A DNA stretch of 41,066 nt from positions 1-41,066 of the forward strand of contig JAGCRH010000054.1 in the NCBI GenBank assembly GCA_017964785.1, given 5' to 3'. The notes under the pieces were generated by a model, which made no database searches, was not told the origin of the DNA, and saw only the letters and a program-made list of their open reading frames with translations. This stretch comes from Prevotella sp. GTDB taxonomy: Bacteria > Bacteroidota > Bacteroidia > Bacteroidales > Bacteroidaceae. The position numbers and the translations under genes are program-made. This document shows, in pieces, positions 24,978 to 32,409 of the stretch. The first letter of the stretch is position 1. Each line of letters starts with the position of its first letter.

Positions 24978-26358
24978 CACCGCGTTGCAGGGTATCGAGA
25001 CGTTGACCCTGCAGGTTATAGATGGCGGCCGACTGCGAGGCTGGTTCGGAAAGACTGGCTTCCCTGACGGCTGTCGGTGCATCCTCGATGGCATCGTATT
25101 CGGCCATAGCCCCAGCCATACGGGTATTGAGGTCGTCCAGGAGGTAGAGACCGTCACTGTTGGCGGTCAGCCTCTCTACAGTCACAGGAAGCACCATCGG
25201 CGACACATCGGGTGAGAGCAAGGTGCGACCCTGCAACTGACTGACGGCCTGATAAACCAGGTTCACAGCGACATAGTCGTTTATGCCATCGCTCCACTTC
25301 TCGAACACGAGTTTCGAGCCGATGGGCGTATGCCGTTCCAGGGCGTTCTCCGTCTCAGGGAATTGCAGGCCGATGGCCGCCCCGATGCTCGCCAGATTGC
25401 AATCGTGACCACAGAGAAACATGAACTTGCGGTCGTTACGGTTCAGTTCCTCGTGGATGCGGCTCACCAGCGGATAGGCCAGGTTGACGGCGGCACTGTG
25501 TGTGGTGAAGAGTAAACCGTCATAGACCTCCTTAACAGCACAAATGGCGCGCCACTGTTCTATGGTCAGTTCATGGCCAAAGGGTGCGAAACTCTCCGAC
25601 TCATAGCACTGCAGCACCAAGACATCGGCCACGCTGTTGGCCAGCGTATAGCCTCCCGTCATCTTCGGTTCGCTGCCCTTCTCAATCTTGAACTGTGTAT
25701 CGTCAAACCAGAAATGCGTCGTATCGCCCTGTAGCGCAGCGGGCGAGTGCGCCATGTCGAGCACCTCTTCCATCAGGTCGAGCGTGGCTTTCTGGGCAGC
25801 CATCCAGGCCTGAGGCCCGCCGTTCAGGGCCTCGATCTCGTTGAGCACCTGCTGACGGTAGGTGTCGTTCATCTTCGTGAACTGTGCCGTAAAGACCGGA
25901 TCCATCTTGTCCTCGTCTAACTTGTGCGTAATCTCCACGTTGGCGAAGGGCAGGAATCCTGCAGAGAAATACTTGGCCGTGGCAAACGTGCGTTGGCGTG
26001 AGTTGGCATAGAACAGTACCTCGTCGCCCTCAGGACGGTAGTTGTCGGGCAACAGTCCTTCGCTGACCACCCATTGACGGAAGAACTGTCCCATCTCCGT
26101 CTCCAGCACACCGCCACGCAGCGACAACTGACTGCTGGGCGACGACCATGTGAACCATGTGTGCGGCGTCACACGCTGGTAGGCCGCACCCCCTGACGAC
26201 AGCGGTGAGCGGATGTTGTGGCGGCTCATCACCACCACCTCCTTCAGTTCATACTTCGCATGGAACTCGTCCGAGCGTTTCGTTTGTGCCTGTGCGTTCG
26301 TGCCACACCCGATGAGGATAGCGGCGAAAAACCAAACCTTAGTATTCATATTCTTCAT
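24928..26358 (-). CDS. Secreted histidine acid phosphatase (phytase-like)
   Basis: A 476-residue exported phosphatase of histidine phosphatase clade 2. The catalytic motif is RHNIRSP (46-52), with Asn in place of the usual Gly of RHGxRxP, a variant I know from other Bacteroidetes members; the proton donor is in CGHDCN (H318-D319). Substrates may be inositol or sugar phosphates. The N-terminus is a signal peptide; LIGC could be a lipobox, or cleavage may follow NAQA. The C-terminus IYNLQGQRLDTLQRGVNIV resembles the short tails on many Prevotella secreted proteins, but it ends in an atypical KKISSVEGQR because the frame continues into tilS. Starts at 26370 (TTG), 26358 and 26349 are possible; I use 26358. 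Confidence 0.87.
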   Translation of the reverse strand: MKNMNTKVWFFAAILIGCGTNAQAQTKRSDEFHAKYELKEVVVMSRHNIRSPLSSGGAAYQRVTPHTWFTWSSPSSQLSLRGGVLETEMGQFFRQWVVSEGLLPDNYRPEGDEVLFYANSRQRTFATAKYFSAGFLPFANVEITHKLDEDKMDPVFTAQFTKMNDTYRQQVLNEIEALNGGPQAWMAAQKATLDLMEEVLDMAHSPAALQGDTTHFWFDDTQFKIEKGSEPKMTGGYTLANSVADVLVLQCYESESFAPFGHELTIEQWRAICAVKEVYDGLLFTTHSAAVNLAYPLVSRIHEELNRNDRKFMFLCGHDCNLASIGAAIGLQFPETENALERHTPIGSKLVFEKWSDGINDYVAVNLVYQAVSQLQGRTLLSPDVSPMVLPVTVERLTANSDGLYLLDDLNTRMAGAMAEYDAIEDAPTAVREASLSEPASQSAAIYNLQGQRLDTLQRGVNIVGGKKISSVEGQR

Positions 26359-26390
26359 TACCTTCTTCAATTTTACTCAAATCACGGGTG

Positions 26391-26398
26391 CAAAGATA
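26391..26398 (-). promoter_or_regulatory. Phosphatase promoter, -7 box
   Basis: TATCTTTG on the minus strand, about 33 nt before the ATG at 26358. No clear -33 TTTG. Confidence 0.6.
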
Positions 26399-26479
26399 AG
26401 CAAATTAGAAGAAAATGGGCTGTAAAATGCAAAAAAATCTGCATATGCATAAAAGTTACCATAATATATAAAAATGTTG

Positions 26480-26487
26480 TACCTTTG
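26480..26487 (+). promoter_or_regulatory. Promoter -7 box of the small lipoprotein gene
   Basis: TACCTTTG, 46 nt before the ATG at 26534; the -33 position holds TTAC (two of four matches). Confidence 0.6.
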
Positions 26488-26533
26488 CAGTCTATTTGAC
26501 TACTAAGACGCTTATGTTGGTAATTGTAATATA

Positions 26534-27031
26534 ATGATGAGAAAGAACCTATGGATGCTCGCCGCCATCCTGATTTGCGGCACCATGACGATGCTGACAT
26601 CGTGCAGCGAAAACGACAACCCAGTGGTTCCCCCCATAGAACCCGAGGAGCCCGAAGAATATGTCATAGAAGTGGGGGAGGGCATGACGATGCATGAAAA
26701 CAAGTTCCTGACGGTTCCTGCCACCACCGACTGTGACCAGGATATCGTCAATGTCCTGAAGGCCATCGACAAGGTGACTGACGTGAAAGCCTTTAAACTG
26801 AATACACGTTACGACTATTACAACGAGGAGATGGTCAGCAAGACAGCCTACATATGTGGAACCAGTCAGAGAAGACCGAACTCTTCAAGTGGCTCGACAG
26901 CCTGGGTTTCGATATGGGTAAATAATACGGGGATGGTGGTGAATTCATCGTCCAAGATGACGATTGGGGACAACACGACAGAAGTCCAGAACCAGAAAAA
27001 TTATTCCTTTGTCTGGGAGGAGGTGAAGTGA
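26534..27031 (+). CDS. Small lipoprotein, possibly a decayed remnant of a larger secreted protein
   Basis: A 165-residue open frame. It starts with a lipoprotein signal peptide (MMRKNLWMLAAILICGTM, lipobox LTSC with Cys at about 24), then a Pro/Glu-rich spacer (NPVVPPIEPEEPEE) usual for surface lipoproteins. Residues 45-110 (DIVNVLKAIDKVTDVKAFKL ... SKTAY) look like the start of a larger secreted protein and remind me of S28/S37-like peptidases, with low certainty. From about 26842 the frame uses rare codons (ATA, TGT, AGA, AGA), while the neighbouring frame (26842-26925) reads LHMWNQSEKTELFKWLDSLG in preferred codons. That suggests a deletion or frameshift. It has its own promoter. Function unknown. 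Confidence 0.5.
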   Translation: MMRKNLWMLAAILICGTMTMLTSCSENDNPVVPPIEPEEPEEYVIEVGEGMTMHENKFLTVPATTDCDQDIVNVLKAIDKVTDVKAFKLNTRYDYYNEEMVSKTAYICGTSQRRPNSSSGSTAWVSIWVNNTGMVVNSSSKMTIGDNTTEVQNQKNYSFVWEEVK

Positions 27032-27093
27032 AAAGATAATATGTTATCAGAATGTAGTCCCTGTCTGATAGATTGTTAAAGCACCCTTATTCC

Positions 27094-27135
27094 GCAATAA
27101 CCGGCCCTTATCAGACGATAGAGGCCGGTTATTGC
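27094..27135. repeat. Long perfect inverted repeat after the lipoprotein gene
   Basis: GCAATAACCGGCC (27094-27106) and GGCCGGTTATTGC (27123-27135) pair over 13 bp; TTATC/GATAG inside extends the stem. Neither strand has a T-run after it, so it is not a normal terminator. GTCTGATA (27063-27070) is complementary to TATCAGAC (27110-27117) in the loop and could form an alternative fold. Confidence 0.7.
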
Positions 27136-27143
27136 GTCCTAAC

Positions 27144-27188
27144 TGAATAAAAACAAAAACAGCCGAGGGCGGGGTGCTCTCGGCTGTT
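27144..27188 (-). terminator. Terminator of the Spy-like gene
   Basis: AACAGCCGAG and CTCGGCTGTT (27158-27188) form a 10-bp stem; on the minus strand TTTTTGTTTTTATT follows. It lies 21 nt past the stop codon of the gene at 27210. Confidence 0.85.
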
Positions 27189-27209
27189 TGTATGTTAAAG
27201 GAATGTTTA

Positions 27210-27710
27210 TTACATGTTCTGGGGACGGGGACCGCGCTGACCGCCACCGAAGCCACCACCGCCGCGCTGACGACGATTCTTCTGATCCTCCTGGTACTGC
27301 TTGAACTGCTCGGGCGTCATGATCTTCTCCAACTCAGCATCGTACTCCTTCTGGGCCTCCTCACGCTTCTTGCGAGCCTCTTCCATCTGTGCGCGCTGCT
27401 CCTCGGTGAGTTCAGGCATCTGACCACCCTGACCGAAGCCACCGCCAGGACCGCCCTGGCCCATGCCGCCACCACGACGGCCACCGCCCATGCGTCCGAA
27501 ACCGCCCATCAGACGGTCGTTGTACTTCTTGTTGAGTTCGAGCAACTGCTTGGCCTGGTCGGCATTCAGTTTGTACTGCTCTACGGTGCGGTCGGTACGC
27601 ATCTGAATCATTTGTTCGGGGTCGAACTGACCACCACCGAAACCACCCTGTGCGAAGGCTGCTGCACTCATCATAAAGGCTGCTGCCAATGTCATCAAAA
27701 TCTTTTTCAT
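27210..27710 (-). CDS. Glycine-rich Spy/CpxP-like periplasmic protein
   Basis: A 166-residue exported protein with a clear signal peptide (MKKILMTLAAAFMMSAAAFA, cleaved about residue 20). The mature part has two helical blocks with LTxxQ-like elements: YKLNADQAKQLLELNKKYND (about 46-65) and LTEEQRAQMEEARKKREEAQ continuing to MTPEQFKQYQED (about 100-145). They resemble Spy/CpxP and DUF4890 proteins, which act as periplasmic chaperones or stress/metal sensors. Between and after them lie glycine-rich stretches (GGFGGGQ, GGFGRMGGGRRGGGMGQGG, GGGGFGGGQRGPRPQ). Similar glycine-rich segments occur in the divergent outer-membrane protein at 27923, hinting at a shared job (inference). It has its own terminator. 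Confidence 0.8.
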   Translation of the reverse strand: MKKILMTLAAAFMMSAAAFAQGGFGGGQFDPEQMIQMRTDRTVEQYKLNADQAKQLLELNKKYNDRLMGGFGRMGGGRRGGGMGQGGPGGGFGQGGQMPELTEEQRAQMEEARKKREEAQKEYDAELEKIMTPEQFKQYQEDQKNRRQRGGGGFGGGQRGPRPQNM

Positions 27711-27922
27711 TTTCTTTTTGGTTTTAAAATGTTATACTTGATTGTGAATTTTAATCTGCATCTGCTTTATAGACCTCTAAAAAGGAAAAGGGTTTAATCG
27801 GGGAATGAAAAAAAATGTTATAAAAGCCCACTTGTCATAGACAATTTTTAAACTTTCAAGGCCAAAAGAGGTCAAATAGACAGAAACTTAGATTAATGGC
27901 CCCAAATTATAGATTAGAATTA
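27711..27922. promoter_or_regulatory. Divergent control region with a shared AGAGGTC motif
   Basis: No gene is visible in these 212 bp. AGAGGTC occurs at 27867-27873 on the plus strand and at 27772-27778 on the minus strand, each about 55-70 nt before the start of the gene it faces, in similar A/T-rich settings. No TAnnTTTG box is obvious for either gene, so another sigma factor or a regulator could be involved (inference). Confidence 0.4.
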
Positions 27923-30900
27923 ATGGACTTATCACACAGACTACACTCACTTCTCATCATGCTCTGCCTGAGTATGGTCACTGCGTATGCACAACAGGAT
28001 AACGTCTCCGGACGCGTCATCGACCAAGAAAACCGCGAAGCCATGGTGCGCGCCACCCTGCAACTCTACCAACTGAAACGGGCGCAGAACGGCAAGCAGG
28101 ACACCACCTTCGTGAAAGGCTCGTATACCGACGAACAGGGACGCTTCAACCTCACCGGCGTGAGTGCAGGACAGTATCTGCTGAAGTTCACATTCCTGGG
28201 ATACAAGGAGCAGAAAAAGGACATCACCAAGACCAGAGGCCGGCAGTTGCAGTTGGGCGACATCACGATGGAGGCCGACGCCATACAACTGAACGAAGCG
28301 GTGGTGACGGCTAATGTGCCGAAGATGGTAGTGAAGGACGATACCTTAATATATAATGCAGACGCCTTCCGCGTGCCGGAGGGTTCGGTGATTGAGGCCC
28401 TTGTGGAAGCACTGCCCGGTGCCAAGATCGACGACGACGGCGGTATCACCATCAACGGTAAGGCCGTGCGGAAATTCAAGATGGACGGACGTGACTTCAT
28501 GACGGGCAACAACGACGCCGTGATGAAGAACCTGCCTTCGTACGTAATAGATAAGGTGAAGGCCTACGACGAACAGAGCGACCAGTCGAGACTGACGGGT
28601 ATCGACGACGGCAACGACGACTTCGTGCTGGAATTCGTGACGAAGCGGAGCGCCCGCAACGGTCTGCAGATGAACCCCGACCTGGGTATCGGTACTGACA
28701 AGCGCTACGGTCTGCGACTGACGGCCATGAAGCCCTTCGGTGCCATGCGCTACACACTGATGGCCAATGCCAACAACGTGAACGACCGAAACTTCTCAGG
28801 ACGTGGCGGACGAGGTCGAGGCAACAACCAAGGCCAGCGCGAGACGAAGACAGCCGCCCTGGACGTGAGTTATGAGAACGACAAGAACTTGAAGGTGAGC
28901 GGACGCGTGACTTGGACGCACGGTGATACCGACAACTGGAATCGCACGGGTTCGGAGAACTTTGTGAACACCCGAGGCGGTGCCTTCTCGAACAGCATCA
29001 GCCAGAGTTTCTCACGCAACAACAGTTGGACGGGTAACATGAACCTGCAATGGACCATCGACTCGTTGACCACACTCTCGTTCCGTCCGGACGTGAGTTT
29101 CTCGACCAACGACAGCCGCAGTGAATCGACCAATGCGTCGTTCAATGTGGATCCCTTCGAATACGTCACCGACCCCCTGAGCATCGAAAGCAGACAGAGG
29201 ATGGACGACATGGGTCTGATCGTGAACGGCCGCGAGAACAAGTCGATGAGTTACGGCAGCAATACGAACATCAATTCGCAGGTGCAACTGTACCGCCGGT
29301 TCGGCAGAAACGGACGTAACATGACGATCAATGGCCGGTTTAACTACCGTGACGGCGATAACAAAAACGCCAGCCTGTCGAGGGTGATCCTGTATCAACA
29401 GGCAGACCGGTTCGGCAACGACTCGACCTATCAGACCAACCGATACACCCTGTCGCCATCAGACAACTGGGGCTACCAGATCGGGTTCAGTTATACCGAG
29501 CCGCTCTTTATCTTCAAGCCCAAGCCGCAACCCGAAGACACCACACAGACCAACCGCTCCGGTTTCGGTAACTTCGGTGGCGGCAGAGGCGGCAACAGAG
29601 GCGGCGGTGGCCGTGGCGGCAGAGTGGGGCAGCAGGGTATCTTTCTACAGGTGAACTACCGCTATAACTACAGTTACCAAAAAAGCGACCCCTTGACCTA
29701 CGACTTCCCCGAGTTGTCGAGCGAAGCCTTCCTGGACGTGCTGCGTGACTACCGCGACTTCACCCGACTGTTCGGTTATCTCGACAATCCCTACGAGAGT
29801 TACCTCTCCAACGACTTGAGCCGCTATTCGGAACGCACGGAGTACAACCATAACATCGACCTCCAACTGCGTGTGGTAAGGGAGAAATACAACATGAACG
29901 TGGGTGTACAGATGCAACCGCAGAAGTCACACTACATCCAACAGTATTTAGGCATCCCCATCGACACCATGAGGACGGTGACCAATATCTCGCCGACACT
30001 GAACCTGCGCTATCGCTTCAACCAGCAGACCAACCTGCAGGTACAGTATCGCGGAAACAGTCAGCAACCAAGCATCACACAGTTGCTCGATATCTACGAC
30101 GACACCAACCCGCTGAATATCTCGATGGGTAACCCGGGACTGAAGCCCTCGTTTACGAGCAACCTGAGCGTGAATTTCCAGAAGCAGCGCCAGACAAAAC
30201 TGGTGGAAGACAGTCTGGGCTTCATGGTGCCAAAGGCACAGCGCCACTGGAGTTTCAGTTCGAATGGCAGTTTCCAGGTCACCAAGAACTCAATCGGCAA
30301 CGTCGTGACCTATAACGAGACGACGGGCGGACGTATCAGCAGACCGGAGAACATCAATGGTAACTGGTCGACGAATGTCGGCATCACCTTCAATATGGGA
30401 CTCGACACGCTGAACCGCTGGGACATCAGCGGCTCCATCAACGGCAGTTACAACCACCGTGTGGGCTATGTGAACCTGAACCGCACGGCTATTCCTGACC
30501 GTAACGTGACACACACTTATAATGTCAACCCATCGGTATCGCTCAGTTACCGTAACAAATGGCTCAGTTTTTCGCTCAACGGACGTACCACCTGGGCCCG
30601 TACGGAGAACAGGCTACAGGCCTCAAACAACCTGAGCACCTGGAACTTCCAGTATGGCGGTAATACGAACATCACCTTCCCATGGGGCACCAGTCTGGTC
30701 ACCGACTTCCACGTGTATAGTAAACGCGGTTATAGCGATGAGACGCTGAACACCAATGAAATGATATGGAATGCACAACTGTCGCACAGTTTCCTGCGTG
30801 GCAAGAAACTGACCGTGATGCTGCAGTGGTATGATATCCTGCATGAACAGACCAATTTCACCCGTACGGTGAACGCCAACGGCTGGACAGACCGTGAGGT

Positions 30901-31123
30901 GAATGCCATCACATCATATGGCATGATCCATGTGAGTTATCGCCTGAACCTGTTCGGTGGTAATAACAATAACCAGCGCCGTGGGGCTGAGGGATTTGGC
31001 AGAGGCGGACGCGGTGGACGTGGCGGTGGTATGCCTGGAGGCGGCTTCACAGGCGGAGGCATGCCCGGAGGCGGTATGCCCGGCGGAGGCGGTGGCTTCG
31101 GCGGCGGAGGCGGCCCGATGTAA
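27923..31123 (+). CDS. TonB-receptor-like outer-membrane beta-barrel protein with glycine-rich loops and tail
   Basis: A 1066-residue exported protein. After a signal peptide (MDLSHRLHSLLIMLCLSMVT, to about AYAQ) come a carboxypeptidase-regulatory-like beta-sandwich (about 28-115, VSGRVIDQENREA ... GQYLLKFTFLGYKE), a plug-like domain (about 120-245, EALVEALPGAKIDDDGGITI, DGRDFMTGNNDAVMKNLP) and a beta-barrel resembling the OMP_b-brl_3 family. Glycine-rich inserts lie at about 292-300 and 548-572, and after the last barrel strand (VSYRLNLF, about 1004-1011) there is an unusual 55-residue tail of GGGMPGG repeats. No SusD partner is encoded nearby. The substrate is unknown. A start nine codons upstream (27896) is possible; I prefer 27923 for its signal peptide. 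It ends 5 nt from the convergent helicase gene. Confidence 0.85.
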   Translation: MDLSHRLHSLLIMLCLSMVTAYAQQDNVSGRVIDQENREAMVRATLQLYQLKRAQNGKQDTTFVKGSYTDEQGRFNLTGVSAGQYLLKFTFLGYKEQKKDITKTRGRQLQLGDITMEADAIQLNEAVVTANVPKMVVKDDTLIYNADAFRVPEGSVIEALVEALPGAKIDDDGGITINGKAVRKFKMDGRDFMTGNNDAVMKNLPSYVIDKVKAYDEQSDQSRLTGIDDGNDDFVLEFVTKRSARNGLQMNPDLGIGTDKRYGLRLTAMKPFGAMRYTLMANANNVNDRNFSGRGGRGRGNNQGQRETKTAALDVSYENDKNLKVSGRVTWTHGDTDNWNRTGSENFVNTRGGAFSNSISQSFSRNNSWTGNMNLQWTIDSLTTLSFRPDVSFSTNDSRSESTNASFNVDPFEYVTDPLSIESRQRMDDMGLIVNGRENKSMSYGSNTNINSQVQLYRRFGRNGRNMTINGRFNYRDGDNKNASLSRVILYQQADRFGNDSTYQTNRYTLSPSDNWGYQIGFSYTEPLFIFKPKPQPEDTTQTNRSGFGNFGGGRGGNRGGGGRGGRVGQQGIFLQVNYRYNYSYQKSDPLTYDFPELSSEAFLDVLRDYRDFTRLFGYLDNPYESYLSNDLSRYSERTEYNHNIDLQLRVVREKYNMNVGVQMQPQKSHYIQQYLGIPIDTMRTVTNISPTLNLRYRFNQQTNLQVQYRGNSQQPSITQLLDIYDDTNPLNISMGNPGLKPSFTSNLSVNFQKQRQTKLVEDSLGFMVPKAQRHWSFSSNGSFQVTKNSIGNVVTYNETTGGRISRPENINGNWSTNVGITFNMGLDTLNRWDISGSINGSYNHRVGYVNLNRTAIPDRNVTHTYNVNPSVSLSYRNKWLSFSLNGRTTWARTENRLQASNNLSTWNFQYGGNTNITFPWGTSLVTDFHVYSKRGYSDETLNTNEMIWNAQLSHSFLRGKKLTVMLQWYDILHEQTNFTRTVNANGWTDREVNAITSYGMIHVSYRLNLFGGNNNNQRRGAEGFGRGGRGGRGGGMPGGGFTGGGMPGGGMPGGGGGFGGGGGPM

Positions 31124-31128
31124 AGGTG

Positions 31129-32409
31129 TTATTTCCCGGATTGATCGGAAGAATGCTTCTTGTGAGTGTTCTTCCGTTTTTGATTGTTCTTGCTGCCATT
31201 GCCCTTGCTGTGCCAGCGACCGTGACGACGGGTGTCGTTGCGTTTCTTCTCGCGCTTGACATAGACTGGCGCTTCGCCCAGGCCATCGGGTAGGGGTGTC
31301 TTCTCCACTTCCTTGCCTAAGAAATGCTCTATCTGCTGGAAACGGTAGATATCCGTGTCGCTGATGAAGGTGATGGCCTGTCCGTCGCGGTCGGCACGGG
31401 CCGTACGACCGATCCGGTGGACATAGTCCTCGGCATCGTGAGGCACATCGTAGTTGATGACGATACGGATATCGTCGATGTCAATGCCTCTGGCCACAAT
31501 GTCGGTGGCCACGAGGACATCTGTCATCCCGCCCTTGAAACGGTACATCACCTCGTCGCGCTCCTGCTGACTGAGGTCACTGTGCATCTGGTCGCAGTTG
31601 ATATGCATCTGTTTCAACTGGCGCGTCACCTCCTTGACCTTCTCCTTCTTGCCGGAGAAGATGATGACGCGCTGCAGGTCGCCGGCCTTGAAGAGGTGCT
31701 TGATGATCTTGAGTTTCTGCGGCTCATAGCAGACATAGGCACTCTGGCGGATCTTTTCTGCCGGCTTGGAGACGGCGATCTTGATCTCCACAGGGTCGTG
31801 GAGCAGGGTGACGGCCAGTTCACGGATCTTCGGTGGCATGGTGGCAGAGAACATCACACGCTGGCACGACTTCGGCAGTTGCTGCACAATCTTCATGATA
31901 TCGTCGATAAAGCCCATGTCGAGCATACGGTCGGCCTCGTCGAGTACGAAGAAGGAACAACGGGAGAGGTCGAGGTTACCCACCTTCAGATGACTCAACA
32001 GACGGCCCGGTGTGGCGATGAGGACATCGGCACCCAAGCGCATACCACGCAGTTCCTGGTCATAGCGGTTCCCGTCGTTGCCGCCATAAACGGCTACCGA
32101 CGACACATCGTCGAGATAATAGCCGAAGCCCTGCATGGCCTGGTCGATCTGCTGGGCGAGTTCACGGGTGGGTGACATCACGATGCAGTTGATGGCATCG
32201 CGGGGGTAGTCGCCGTCGTCGAGCATGGAGAGGATGGGCAACAGGTAGGCAGCCGTCTTGCCGGTACCGGTCTGTGCCACACCTAAAACATCGTATCCAT
32301 CGAGGATTTCAGGTATACACCGTTCTTGGATAGGGGTCATTTCATCGAAGCGCATGTCATAGAGCGCATCGAGGATATTGTCGTTCAGATATGTTTCTTC
32401 AAATCTCAT
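31129..32409 (-). CDS. DEAD-box ATP-dependent RNA helicase (RhlE-like)
   Basis: A 426-residue helicase with all family motifs: Q motif in FDEMTPIQERCIP, AQTGTGKT (I), PTRELAQQ (Ia), TPGR (Ib), DEAD (II), SAT (III), IIFSGKKEK (IV), DIVARGIDID (V) and HRIGRTAR (VI). The tail after about 375 is short, basic and low in complexity (KREKKRNDTRRHGRWHSKGN), suited for RNA binding. Such enzymes unwind RNA in ribosome assembly or decay; the exact role is not readable. The ATG at 32407-32409 overlaps the TAA of the permease gene by 1 nt (TAATG), so it is the last gene of the lon operon. A longer upstream start would add 21 residues read from lptG. Confidence 0.93.
   Translation of the reverse strand: MRFEETYLNDNILDALYDMRFDEMTPIQERCIPEILDGYDVLGVAQTGTGKTAAYLLPILSMLDDGDYPRDAINCIVMSPTRELAQQIDQAMQGFGYYLDDVSSVAVYGGNDGNRYDQELRGMRLGADVLIATPGRLLSHLKVGNLDLSRCSFFVLDEADRMLDMGFIDDIMKIVQQLPKSCQRVMFSATMPPKIRELAVTLLHDPVEIKIAVSKPAEKIRQSAYVCYEPQKLKIIKHLFKAGDLQRVIIFSGKKEKVKEVTRQLKQMHINCDQMHSDLSQQERDEVMYRFKGGMTDVLVATDIVARGIDIDDIRIVINYDVPHDAEDYVHRIGRTARADRDGQAITFISDTDIYRFQQIEHFLGKEVEKTPLPDGLGEAPVYVKREKKRNDTRRHGRWHSKGNGSKNNQKRKNTHKKHSSDQSGK

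Noticed and set aside
31000-31123. Repetitive GGCGGAGGC-like DNA that could suggest a minisatellite or CRISPR
   Set aside because: The repeats are glycine codons of the beta-barrel tail, without spacers of constant length or conserved palindromic units.
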